Part shown: piece after piece, positions 9,701-21,559 of the stretch
How positions within the stretch are numbered: position 1 is the stretch's first letter
Layout: each line of letters begins with the position of its first letter
NCBI GenBank assembly: GCA_020002185.1
Contig: CM034534.1
Span: forward strand, 69,665,946-69,729,945
Length of the DNA stretch: 64,000 nt
Source of the DNA: Paraescarpia echinospica
Lineage: Eukaryota; Annelida; Polychaeta; Sabellida; Siboglinidae
Direction of reading: 5' to 3'
Notes under the pieces: model-generated
What the model was told of the DNA's origin: nothing
Database searches by the model: none
Seen by the model: the letters and a program-made list of their open reading frames with translations, nothing else
Translations under genes and position numbers: made by a program

Positions 9701-12700
9701 GCCCTAGGGAGCCCTTAGAATGATTCAATCAAATACAGATTTCTTGTGCATAGTGGCAATGTTCTAAGATATGTCTATGCAAAATTAGAGAAAAAGTTGC
9801 TGAACGGTTTCTGAGATACGGCAGCTAACGGTGGACATCAGACGGCGGACGCAGAGTGATGGCAATAGTCCCTTGGACCTTTGGCCAAAGGACTAAAAAT
9901 CATCAGAGAAATTGCTCCATGCACCAATGAAATTCTGTAACGGCACTCAACAGGAAAAATAATTGTGGCCTCACCCCTATTTTGTTAATATTATTTGTTT
10001 GATCATTTATTAAATTTTTACATACACTTAATTTTTGACATAATAGTATAGCTTTTCTATACTAAGTTGTAAACATCATTATATGTAATTTTTAAGTGCG
10101 TATATTTATTACTACATTGCAGCCCTCTAAATTGCGACTGAATCGGTCACATACGCGACTGTTATTTCTGTTTGGCGACCGACATATTATGTTTGGTTGC
10201 CCGCTGGCGACTGCGACGAGTCTATAATACTTATAACGGATCATGCGTTGTCAATTGCCGTTTCATAAACCATGTGTTGTCGTTTCTCGGAAACACCGTA
10301 AACGTTATGGACTTTATTGGCGATATTTTGAAACAAACATGATTACACCGCAACGGTATTAGTTTATTTTGGTGGATTTATAACAGGATTTTTAAAACAC
10401 GCCGCAAGGCAAATTTCTACGTAGTGTCATGGCACCCGTGGTACCTCATGTCAACCGACTTAAACGGGGACCCGAACGGAAGGCGCTAACATAAACCGTT
10501 TTGCGATCATTGTCTGACTGTCTGCTAGGCGCAATGAAGACATGATGCCAATGAAATGTAGATGTCACATCGTTAGAACATACACATGTGTGTACATATG
10601 TACATATTCCGGTTTCGAATACAAAACTCGAAGGAATAACAACAGCCTAGGTTATGCTGGCTCAAAGTGGTATAGTCCGCGTTTCGTAGTTCTCACAAAT
10701 TCCGTTGGATGGCGTCATAATAGTTGAAAAAAATTGTCAGTGAAACAGCATCAGTGATTTAAACATTCACAACTGTTAATATGACTGCTTGTGTAATTTA
10801 CATTTGTTAACTTATATATTAAGCGTTGCTGCATTAGAAACAACCAGTCATTAATGTTATTGTGTGAGAGGAATTGTCCCTTACAACCGTGGACATACAA
10901 CACAGGGCAGGCCAGAATGGAGGTTTCAAAGTTGCTCCTTTTAAGCAGCTGTTCCTTACAGCAAGATCCTTACAGCAAAATCCTTACACCAAGATCCTTA
11001 CAGCAAGATCCTTACAGCAAGATCCTTACACCAAGATCCTTACAGCAAGATCCTTACAGCAAGATCCTTACAGCAAGATCCTTACAGCAATATCCTTACA
11101 CCAAGATCATTACAGCAAGATCCCCTTACACCAAGATCCTTACAGCAAGATCCTCTTACAGCAAAATCCTTACACCAAGATCCTTACACCAAGATCCTTA
11201 CACCAAGATCCTTACAGCAAGATCCTTACACCAAGATCCTTACAGCAAGATCCTATCAGCAAGATCCTTACAGCAAGATCCTTACAGCAAGATCCTTACA
11301 CCAATATCCTTACAGCAAGATCCTTACACCAATATCCTTACAGCAAGATCATATCAGCAAGATCCTTACAGCAAGATCCTTACAGCAAGATCCTTACAGC
11401 AATATCCTTACAGCAAGATCCTTACACCAATATCCTTACAGCAAGATCCTTACAGCAAGATCCCCTTACACCAAGATCCTTACACCAAGATCCTTACACC
11501 AAGATCCTTACACCAAGATCCTTACAGCAAGATCCTATCAGCAAGATCCTTACAGCAAGATCCTTACAGCAAGATCCTTACACCAAGATCCTTACAGCAA
11601 TATCCTTACAGCAAGATCCTTACAGCAAGAACCCCTTACAGCAAGATCCTTACACCAAGATCCTTACACCAAGATCCTTACACCAAGATCCTTACAGCAA
11701 GACCCTTACACCAAGACCCTTACACCAAGATCCTTACACCAAGATCCTTACAGCAAGATCATTACAACAAGATCCTTACAGCAAGATCCTTACAGCTAGA
11801 TCCTTACACCAAGATCCTTACAGCAAGATCCTTACAGCAAGATCCTTACACCAAGATTCTTGCTGCAAGAGTGTGATGTATGAATAGTACCAGGTATCAT
11901 TACTGTAATATACTGAGAATAAACTCACGTGATTTTGGTGTGATGTCATCCATATCCACTCCCGAGTCGCTACGGTTACTGGTGTTGCTGGTCGTTGAAC
12001 TGCGAATCTTGTCTCGAATAACCGTCCGTGGCTGGCGAAGGGCTGTGTGTGGTGCCATCTTCTGGCCGAACAATGCAGTTTTGGCATGGAAGTCAATAAC
12101 ACTGGGATCTGGAGCACTCGATTCACGCTTTGGTGACTTCTGTTCAAAAACATCTTTCGCCACTGGTCGTAAACCAGACTTGGCATCTTTTATAATGAGA
12201 GTGTCAACTCCCTTCACCATTTGAAAGCCGTTGACCTCCTTCTGTTGTTGTGACGTTGCTGGCAGTTCACGTGTTGCTGAAGATGAAACGAAAACAACTT
12301 CTGTAACATTGTTACATCTGTAACATCATTACACTGACCGAGACACGTGAAAACATGGGCTGACCACTTGTGTAGAACAAGGACAATTCCAAACGACTGG
12401 TAACAAACGTTACTTGTTTGCTGCAGGTTTTATAAACAACACATGATCTATTGGAGGTAGACAAATTCATAATTCAAATTCATAAAAAATTTTGAAAAAT
12501 GGCAGATGTTTCCTTAACTTTCACAAATGTAAGTGCCTATACACTTGGAAACATTGGTTGACAATACAAAATGGGAGCTGCACAACCGTCAAACCTTAGG
12601 AGTATCAATCAGTGTTGACGTGAATGTTTTACATCAATGTGGGATTGTGGCTTCAAAGTGTAACCCAATCCTTTAATGTGTGAGTAGAAATATTGTTGAA

Positions 12701-15700
12701 AAAGGATCAAGATAGATATAAAATGTATGAGATAAAGTGACTTTGATATACTGAAATGGACTAATGCATGCTCCCTTCAAGGTGCCTGGTCTTCCCTTTA
12801 TATGGTTATATGGTGTTCTGGCTACAGTTTCATGATAGTTCAAATGGATGATATATGATGATAACTATAACAGCAGAAATTGCAAACCACCTACATGTTG
12901 CGAGTTTCTTTGCTAGTATTTCTTTATGCATAGACGACATATTCTGTAAGAAAGAAAACCAATTTTATTAACATATATTTCTAATTACCCAGTATTAATG
13001 TGAAGGGCTTCATAATAAAACCCGATAAACACCAATTTGGACAAAATCTTTGACTGGGTGAAATTTCAGAATTGAAATGTACAAACAAGTATTGTGACTT
13101 GTATTATCAGTCTATTGTGAATGATAAAAAACTTCCAACATAAAGATATACCTTAATGTATTTGATAATTTCATTTGATAGATTTTTGTTGCCACATTCA
13201 CTTATCTAAATAGTTAATAGATCATAATTAAGACATTTTAGTAAGTGCTAGCTATCTATCACATACACCTAATTATTCATAACAAAAACTCTACTTTAAC
13301 GTTTGATTGTTAACAAACACGGCATCTAAAACATGATAGCATTTTGTGTTACAAAAATGGATAACTGGTTGTAGAAAAAAATTTCAAATGTTAAAATCAC
13401 CATTCTAATTGAATTTCTTTCTAGTCATATTTTCAGGGAAATAACATCATTCTATCATTGTTCTTACTTACTGGGATTTCTGGCATTTCTTCAGGCATCT
13501 GGTACAAATCTGTGGAAAAAATAACATTTATTAATTAATTAATTCGCAGATCCACTAAAATGACAACAAAGAGAATGTAGGGCATTTTCAACAAGTCAAC
13601 TTCGAAAGTACAGTAAAACCTGTCTTAGCGTCCACCTGTCCATAATGATAACCTGGTTATAAGGTCACTTTTGAAAGTCCCGAATGACTTCCTATTAGTT
13701 TGCACTGCCCACTACCTGTCCATAACAGTAACATGTCTATTGCATATAATGGTCAGTTAATTTGGACCGAACCATTCATAGTCAACCTGCTGCTTGTAGC
13801 CAGGTCAAAGGGAAACCATAATTTCCCTGAATAAAACATCATCATGTGGACTATCAAATTGCAATCGAGTCACCAGTGGAGTCATCAGCTTGTTGCAGCC
13901 ACTGTGTGGCTTCCTTTACTCCAGCAAAGGGGAGCAGAATCAGCTTTGATGTCCAAAATGAGCTCAGAGAAGCCATGGAAGGGGGCCATTGTAATATTTA
14001 CCTAGGCGGTTTGGCTTAGCTGGAGAGATTGCCTAGATAAATATTACAATGGCCCGTTTCCTACCACTTGGGGTAGCTCAAATTGTATTGATAATCCCTG
14101 AGAGAATCTTGGCTAATGCTAGCCTTACACTCGTTTCCTTTTGGACATCAAAGCTGTTTCTGTTCACCTTTACTTGGAGGGCAGGCTTGCCTTGCACTCG
14201 TTCACACCCTTGTGGTTGGTTTTGGACATCAAAGCTTTTTCTGTTCGCCTTTACTTGGAGGTCGTAATTGATTTCACCATGGCCCAAAAGAAAAAATTAA
14301 CATTAGTTAAATATAGCAAGTTGTGTAGTGGATTATTTAATATTATTGTTAACTCTGGGTTTGTATTGTTCACGAGAGTACCAACTAGCGAACGTTAAAG
14401 TAACCATTAATAATACTGTGGCTCCACCTAGTGAGTAGCCAAGGCATGAAACTCTCCATAATGGCAACCTGCCTATAACGGTAATTTTGCGCATTCCCAA
14501 CGATGACCGTTATGGACAGGTTTTACTGTACTGCATCATGATTATAAAATCACATTTTATTCTGGCTAATTAATTATAAAATGACAGAATGTCAGATGCT
14601 AGGAATAAGTTATCTTATCTTAAATTAATAAAAATGGGAGTAAACCAGTCGTGTGTAGGGCTCCAACAATAAAGCAATGTTATAATTTCATCTGGTGTTC
14701 TGCCACTTACCTTCTGATATCTGAGGTGGCATTGGAGCATTGTGGCTCTGGTTCGAATCCGTTCCCCCAGGGATCTCGTATTCCTCGATAGAACCAGGTG
14801 CCACGTATTCTTCCTGGGGCTGCATGGGGGCAGGTAACGCTGGACGCGAAACTCTCTCATTCTGCACACCAACAATGATGACATCACTCAATGAGGGTCT
14901 GACACCAGTAAAAAAATTGTGGTCTGACTCCAGTAAAAAGGTGCAATCTGACAGTGAAAAGTTGTGGCCTTACACCAGTCCACATTTTTGACAGACGTAA
15001 TTAGCCAATCATTGATATCATATTTTGCTGAATCATTCCACTGAACAGCCAATCATCGGTGATGGAGATCATGTGATTTGCAGTAAATAAACTTTATGTA
15101 TAAAAACCACACTTGTGTTTTATTGTCCTGCTTGGTTTCATTCTATATCGCTCATTAAATATTTTCCCAAACAATGCTGTCTTTGTGAGCCAGCCAAAGA
15201 GATATCATAACTAACCTTAGTGGATCTACTGAAACAAATCTTTAACTGAACTTTGCCCCAGTTAAATTACTGTTTCATCAGATACGATGAGAACTGCTGA
15301 TAATTCAGTTAAACATCCTTATATCTTATTGTGGCAAATGTAGTTAGCAGTGGCTTCAAAATTTTGAATTCTTAATGCATGGAATAACTCTGTTGTCTAT
15401 TTCAAATATTACATAAATATTCTGTGGTGCATCAGTCATATGTAGACAGTAACCACTGTTGAAAGAAAGACGGTTTATAATAACAGTTTGTCAGAAAGTA
15501 ACCCAGTTCTGAGATATACAGGCAAACCTCGCTTTACGCTCACTCCAGTAATACAGCCACCTCGCAATTAAGGTCGCCCTAGGATAGTCCTAAAATTGTT
15601 TCACATACAGTACAGTATAGGAATTAGTTTTGGTAATAAGGTCACCTCGCTAATCAGGCCACTACTGCCCAATCCCAAGGGTGACCTTAATAGTGACATT

Positions 15701-18700
15701 CCAATGTATCTCCACCCTTTAATTGATGCAGATCAGTTATTTGCCCCTACCGCTTTGTATTCCTCGGAAGGCAGGGGAGCTGATGTCCTCTGCGGTGGCA
15801 GCACCTGCCGTTGTGAAGGCTGCTAGGAAAAGAAATAAAAAATGAAAGTGTTTTATTTACGTCTAGACTTGCCTTACCAGGAGATATCTCAAAATCTATG
15901 AGAATGTCGAGTTATACAACTTGCCGTCATCCAGGTTCTCAAGTCAATACTGGACACAACCAAAACCATCACAATGAAAACAACTACGAATAGGTAATTC
16001 TGTCAATGTAACGGAACTAATTTTACATAACCAGAGCAGACATTTATAAGGGTTGCTTGTTGAACACAACAGAAAGAAAACAAAAACACATGGAAAGGTG
16101 TGCATTTCTTCAAAATAATAAAAACCAATTTACAGCTGTAAGTAGAGATCAAACATGAACAATTAATACCAAATAAATGCAACCAAAACATACTAGAATG
16201 GGTTGTTTTTTCAATACAATCATGTCTAAGTCTCAAGTATAGGATAAAATTCAACATATAGACATAACTATTTGTAAGACTTACTGGTCTGTTCCTTGGT
16301 GGACAGACAGGTGTGGCATTAGTCTGCCCAGGCGGAGGGGGTGGCATACGCCCCAAAGTAGGCTGACGAGGGGGCAGAGCTGGCTTATCTGAAACAATCA
16401 CAAACATGCATAGAGAATATTGTTTTCATTGACACAAATGTATGAATATTTGTTTAAAGAAGTTAATTTGTTTGATTAGAAGATCATCTAACTTTGTTGC
16501 GTTGTTATCTTCGTACAGTTGAAAAAAAAATGATATACCATATAGCGAGGGTGAGTGAGGAAAAACTGGGAACATCCAGTGGGCATTAACAATACAGCAA
16601 CTACTACTAAACTATGTATTAAAAGCACATGTCTCATTCCATTATAGTTGTCCATAACGAAGTTTAAAATACTTTTGTACATATCATACATGCTAAGCTT
16701 GCTTACCAAACAAAAGGCAGTAGCATGGAAACTAAATAATGTATTTTAATACAATAATTATATAATATATAATTATGATGTACATGTATTGATAAAGATC
16801 TATTATTCTAAGAGGACAACAGTACACAGAATCCCCTTACCTTGAGCACTGGTTTCTGTGGGAAAGGAAAATAGATTGATGTTAGTGACCATAATTAGAA
16901 ATGAACACAAAATCAAAAACACAATGATGGACAATAAAGTAGATATATATTGGAAGTCTTGATATTACCAAATTTAGACACCCGTTTAAATAACGTACTT
17001 CTGCTATTACAAAACAAAAAGCCTATGAAACACCAATGTCACAGTAACACTGATAACTAAAACATTAGTTTCAGTTTTACTGGGATATGTACATAGTGTA
17101 GTAGCAGACATTACATGGCAATGTGTTAATATAAACAATGACAAATTAAAGATAAATAACTCACACGATTTCTGAATAAACAAAATAGTAACATTTTATC
17201 TAGTAAAAATGTAATTTAGAAGATTCAGCATATTCTCCATCCAGACTGTTTTAATCTACATTGGTAGGGCCTACTGTTTGTGAGAAAGTATAATTCACAA
17301 ACCTGGTTCCAAATAATCACCATCGTCACCTGAAGGTCCTACTTCTGCAATGTGATCAACAAAGATGTAGTATTAAATTGAGAAAAATTGAAAATATTAA
17401 AAGAATTCAGCTTACTTTTCAGCAGTGAATTAAATTTCAACACCCAAGAATGTTAAACGACCTAAAACAAGAACTACAACAGAGTCAAATAGTAATTATT
17501 TATTATCGGACCATAATAAAGTTACCGAATGAATAGTAACAACACAACAAGTATGTATTTGAAATGTTTTTATCAGAATAATTACACATTTTGTGTGCAC
17601 ACTGATCACATGTTGATCTCCCTGGGCTAACATGTTCTTGTCTTACGTTTGTATTGTTTGCTGGAAACAAAACTTAATTACTCTAAGTCTGTAATGAACT
17701 ATTCAAATGTGATCATTTAGATCCATATCAAGATACACATTTAAGAATTCCTCCACACACTGAAGATATCACTAGCATTCATTGCAAGCTGTGTGTTTCC
17801 AGAACAGTATCTAAAACTAAAGAATAACAAATTCAGAACAAAGTCAATGACTGAATAAAATAAGGCCAAGCTCCGGAGGATGCTTCACTTTGCAAATTAC
17901 ATGTTACTTGTGGTGTACTTACCAACTCTGCAATTGATGTAATCTTCCTACAAAAAGGAAATAAACTGCTATAAATATATTTGAGCAATATGGCTGCCAC
18001 CCACAACACATCTCCTGTGAAAGCATTGCGTTAAATCAACATTTGAAGAAAGAAGACAACAAATGGTAGACTGACTGATAAGAATAGAGACAGACTGGTG
18101 GACAGACAGATCGGTGGACAGACAGAGTGGTGGACAGGCAGACTGGTGGACAGACAGACTGGTGGACAGGCAGACTGGTGGACAGACAGACTGGTGGACA
18201 GATAGACTGGTGGACAGGCGGACAGTAGGATAATTGTTGCTAAAGTTTGTTTAAAATCTAATTAGCTTCTCTCAGCATGTACATATAGTTTGCAGATGTT
18301 ACTAAATTGTTAACTTTCAACTTTCTAAGCCACACAGAGTAACTAGATATTGCTCTATTCACCCTGATATCAGATGAGTGCAGACAAAGAAGAGGCATAA
18401 TAAAAGTTTGTTTGATAAGGATAATTATTCACAAAAAGGAATTTTACCTATTCATATTCCAACTTACCCCATCACTGAATTCACCCTCGTCAAATCCCGC
18501 ATCAACATAGTCGGATTCAGCAACAGGTACTAACAAAAAATAAGTAACATTTTAATTCACACTTTACGTGATTGTCTAATATATTTATTTACTGATCACT
18601 AAGTCAATACAATGATTCAATAAATATTAAGTTATCAGTAAGTTATTATAATGATTCTATAAATATACCTTTATCATGAGTCACTAAAATGATTATATAA

Positions 18701-19074
18701 ATACAAAATTTATTATGATGTCGTCACAATAATAACATGTGCTGAGTGAACTGGGGTAATATGAATGGCACGAAACTGACCCAAAGAACGGCAACTTAAT
18801 TTTGAACACAACATTCTCTCCCCTCTAAGAATCAATGTTCTTCAACTATTTCTAGAAACCCTTCTACTTGGGTCCACTAATTGAGGTTTACAGCGCAAAC
18901 CTTTATTGGGTAAAACCCTGTCAGATTGTTAAGGTCAAAGGTTGAGCACTCAAAAGGAAATAGTATGCATGAGTCGCACTTCCTCATCCAGTATCGAGTC
19001 TGTCACAGTTGAGGGACAAGGTGTGACATAAGACACTAACCTGCAGGTAGGGGTCTATTTACTCGTCCTGCCAT
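3683..19074 (-). CDS. SLP-76/BLNK-like SH2 adaptor protein, copy A (17 coding exons)
   Basis: Scaffold adaptor with no catalytic domain; family members link tyrosine kinases to PLC-gamma, Grb2, Vav and Nck. Exons 5' to 3': 19074-19041, 18529-18468, 17947-17923, 17344-17303, 16855-16841, 16388-16285, 15822-15751, 14861-14711, 13509-13472, 12943-12895, 12276-11929, 7303-7172, 6353-6318, 5907-5873, 5411-5334, 4708-4556, 3796-3683. All phases agree, total 1488 nt, 495 residues (BLNK about 456, SLP-76 533). Tyrosines at 19, 35 (YINC), 51 (YLEP), 116, 137 (YVAP), 146 (YEIP) and 171 (YQMP). SH3-type ligands PALPPR, PVCPPR and RTLPPLPP. SH2 at about 386-493: PWFFGSLDRPEE, phosphotyrosine-binding Arg414 in AYLVR, then GETRLIKHPYK and stop. 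No N-terminal SAM domain was found. The start is the first ATG after an in-frame stop in the spliced first exon. Exon 10 to 11 junctions (donor AT|GTAGGT) are the least certain. SH2D6 or CLNK-like assignment is possible. Confidence 0.85.
4235..4530 (-). repeat. CCCACCCTCC minisatellite in the last intron (copy A)
   Basis: Imperfect units of about 15-40 bp built from cccaccctcccatctac and cttccacttacc. On the gene strand it is G-rich, with many GGG runs and repeated AAGGTAAGTGG, AAGGTGAGTGG and GGGTGAGTGG, which match the 5' splice-site consensus. It begins about 25 bases behind the true donor of exon 17 (4556). Confidence 0.9.
6833..7030 (+). mobile_element. tRNA-derived SINE (copy A)
   Basis: The head has an A-box-like tagtgtagtggttaggac and a B-box-like gagttcaaaacctgg at tRNA spacing, followed by a non-tRNA body (cacggtaatgtcggtccc, caccctggcagtgactaccc). 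It lies in the intron between coding exons 12 and 13, antisense to the gene. It is not a functional tRNA because the acceptor stem does not pair and the B box is degenerate. A metazoan SINE superfamily is likely; I do not name the central domain. Confidence 0.75.
7391..9897 (+). mobile_element. Interspersed repeat, 2.5 kb, with partly inverted ends (copy A)
   Basis: The left end has gaagtcctttggactaa and the right end ttggccaaaggactaaa; the reverse complement of the right end shares AGTCCTTTGG with the left. The first 600 bases recur at 63392-64000. Inside are repeated 160-bp modules beginning cccttagaatgattca (near 9550 and 9710), a 63-bp tandem duplication at 9300-9420, and a reverse-transcriptase remnant (8979-9171). 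The mixture looks like a composite of old insertions. It may be a DNA-type element with other elements nested in it; class uncertain. Confidence 0.6.
8979..9171 (+). pseudogene. Reverse-transcriptase fragment (copy A)
   Basis: One frame reads ELPQGKNLCPLLFAIYLNDF. After stops and a frameshift, the next frame reads HNYKGLDMAAGEIYNLS and then YVLLYADDT. The PQG...SP/CPLLF...LND block and the YADD box are the palm motifs of non-LTR retrotransposon reverse transcriptases. Only about 65 codons survive and the rest of the polymerase is absent, so it is a dead relic in an intron of the adaptor gene. Confidence 0.8.
9900..10960. other. Intronic sequence without supported feature
   Basis: Long intron between coding exons 11 and 12 of copy A. 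The block from 10120 to 10540 is richer in CG dinucleotides than its surroundings, but no exon with matching splice phases or known domain was found. Confidence 0.4.
10963..11870 (-). repeat. 14-bp minisatellite TTACA(G/C)CAAGATCC (copy A)
   Basis: Roughly sixty units of 14 bp with G/C alternation and occasional 1-2 base variants. Because 14 is not a multiple of 3 the three frames cycle, so long open frames appear without coding meaning. On the gene strand each unit contains GCTGTAAGGATC or GGTGTAAGGATC, a 5' splice-site-like GTAAGG. The array starts about 60 bases behind the donor at 11929. Confidence 0.95.
13611..14528. mobile_element. Non-autonomous Tigger/pogo- or mariner-like element (copy A)
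   Basis: The termini CAGTAAAACCTGTC and GACAGGTTTTACTG are perfect 14-bp inverted repeats flanked by TA on both sides (13609-13610, 14529-14530), the target duplication of the Tc1/mariner/pogo superfamily. It is 918 bp with no transposase. Inside, two 25-base arms (13983-14007 and 14031-14055, one mismatch) form a hairpin around a 23-base loop, and an 85-bp segment containing ttggacatcaaagc is tandemly repeated. It lies in the intron between coding exons 8 and 9. Confidence 0.85.
15515..15702. mobile_element. Short MITE-like element, CCTCG-TIR family, copy 2
   Basis: Contains caggcaaacctcgctttacg, cacctcgcaattaaggtcgc, aataaggtcacctcgctaat and gtgaccttaatagtgac, the building blocks of the element at 1603-1814. 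Partial inverted symmetry, no coding capacity. It ends about 50 bases from coding exon 7 (15751-15822). Confidence 0.65.
18080..18225. repeat. 16-bp minisatellite ACAGACTGGTGGACAG (copy A)
   Basis: About nine units with single-base variants, in the intron between coding exons 2 and 3. The same array, apparently unchanged, is at 38707-38852. Confidence 0.9.
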
Positions 19075-19309
19075 CGCAACAATTCTGAAATAAAACACAA
19101 AATTTAAATTGTTGAAACAGAGATGTTTAAACAGTCGGTCTACTGCTGTATTGTGCATCATTTTAATCCCAGTCACTACTGAAAATTGTGACTAGAGACA
19201 ATATTTTGGGTTTATTTGAGGGATGTTAATCACTTAACTCTGGTCGATAGCACTTGGTTCTTTTCTGCCTATATCTATGTGGATAATGTCTGTCTGTCTA
19301 TGCATCTGA

Positions 19310-19843
<534 letters not shown>

Positions 19844-20344
19844 CATTCTATAGTCCAATTTAACAAGTGATAGCCCACAAACCAAGACAGCTAGGAGTGA
19901 GAACTGTCAGACCCAGAGTAACACTTGTATATTGTGACAGATCACTCATGCAAGCTAATGTATGTTACCCTTTGCTGTGGTGCTCACCATATAACCAGGA
20001 TAAAATGCATGGGTCTTAACTCTTTCAGTCAGTTAATAAATTATGTACTGTTGGTGACTTGTCTAGCTCCAGTCATGTATGAAGCTGGTAATGTATACAA
20101 CCTTTCAAGTGAAAGGTCTGTCAGTTGGATATGTCTGTGCATGTGTCTGTGTCTGGGAAGTAAAAGAGGCAATAAACCTGTAAACTATCCTGAATTTTAT
20201 TGTCTCATGGAGCTGGTGTTCTGTGTTAGAAAGCCCACTGACACAAACACATAACTACATTTGTTAGCCCGGGACACATGTGCATCTGGTGTACCCTAGT
20301 ATAACTTATACGTTATTTTGACCGTACAATTAATGTTGATTAAT

Positions 20345-20352
20345 AATGAGTG

Positions 20353-20399
<47 letters not shown>

Positions 20400-20406
20400 G
20401 CGTGTC
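20345..20406. repeat. (GT)n microsatellite
   Basis: GT run with GC interruptions. Length is equal in copy B (41112-41169), unlike the nearby CA tract. Confidence 0.95.
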
Positions 20407-20723
20407 ACATTGTGTGTAATAGCATAGATGCATATAAGTGCCCAAATCAAATCAAATTGTAAACTTTAAAAGGCACCATTCCAACAATCATTGTTCATGG
20501 CACCGTACAAAATATTTTAGAAAACGTGATTTTATTGTGTAATTATAACTGCCTGTGTATTCACTCACACGCACGCACGCACACACACACACTCGAACAT
20601 ATAAACACACACTGACACAGTAGTACACAAAACAAAGCATAAGATGGCAGACACTAATACACAAACATAGGTGCCTAATTACAGGACATGTCCACCACAA
20701 CCAGCTGCAGCAACAGAACATAC

Positions 20724-21150
20724 CTGAACAAATCCACGCAAACGATGTATATCCACGGAAACACGTATCAACTGTGCTTATCCTATTGCAGAGATCAGCA
20801 GTATTCCAGGTTGCTTTTAGTGAGAAACTACAATCGCAGTATTAATGACATATCAGTGGGCTACTCCAACAGGACACTGACAACAAGTTGCCTATACAGC
20901 ACGACTATACACTCTGAGGCATTCCGTTGACAGAGAAAATCGTCCAATCAGGTACCGGCACAAGGGGACAGTCCCTTCGCGTTGTGCCAGCACCAAGGCA
21001 CACAGGTCACTGTGCTGTGACACACACAACTCAGCCAGCCAATCACTGCAGGAGAGATAGCAAGGGAAACCAGGCAATTGTGCAGGCCCGGGGCATGACA
21101 AATGTGATTGGCTGCTGGTGGTCCGGTAAGTTGAGGCGGGATTTCCCATA
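20724..21150 (-). promoter_or_regulatory. Non-coding first exon and putative promoter of adaptor gene A
   Basis: The gene-strand sequence ends in TTGTTCAG|GTATGTTCTG, a strong donor at 20724. Spliced to the acceptor at 19084, an in-frame TGA lies upstream of the first ATG, so the exon is 5' untranslated. Upstream are three CCAAT-type boxes (plus-strand CCAATCAGG at 20945, CCAATCACT near 21039, ATTGGCTG near 21110), compatible with NF-Y sites. No TATA box is evident and the transcription start is not defined. The donor and the first CCAAT box are conserved in the diverged copy at 1-1430, which supports function. Confidence 0.65.
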
Positions 21151-21559
21151 ACCACGGTATTCCTGCTAGGCTTATTATGCCGAGTTGTCACTTGTTTGTC
21201 ACCTAGTTTAAGATGACATGCTAAATGACAATGAATTATGGCATTTGTTCCAATTTCATGACACTGTGTACCGTTTATTATCTAAAATAAATCTATGTAA
21301 ATATATATTTAAAGACATGCATACATCATGCAACATATTCATATCTTGCTGATGATTACAATGATGTAGGGATTTTTTATTCAGATGCGGATATTTTAGT
21401 TATACATGTTAGAAGTTGTTCAATATCAAGTTGAGGGGCCCTGGTGGATGGTTGTGAGCATGCACTGTAAAGGTGGACTGAACCCCGTCTAAAATTACTT
21501 AACACAGACAGTGCTTACAAAAGGTTGGCAACAAAACAACCAACTGCACCACGCCTTCA

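Noticed and set aside
10854..11887. Two overlapping 340-codon open frames rich in LQQDPYSK and KILTARS
   Set aside because: Frame-cycling translation of a 14-bp minisatellite. Two frames give near-equal products, there is no domain, and it is intronic on the opposite strand to the gene. The same applies at 31481-32514.
11880..12224. Plus-strand open frame of 114 codons
   Set aside because: Antisense shadow of the 348-base coding exon of the adaptor gene.
12887..12895. Alternative donor ACATGTAG|GTGG for the NMSSMHKEIL exon
   Set aside because: It gives a phase that does not fit the next exon; the AT|GTAGGT donor does, although it is weaker than the others.
16003..16407. 134-codon minus-strand open frame with a hydrophobic C terminus
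   Set aside because: Only its part at 16285-16388 (KPALPPRQP...RNRP) is exon; the rest reads into intron past a good GTAAGT donor.
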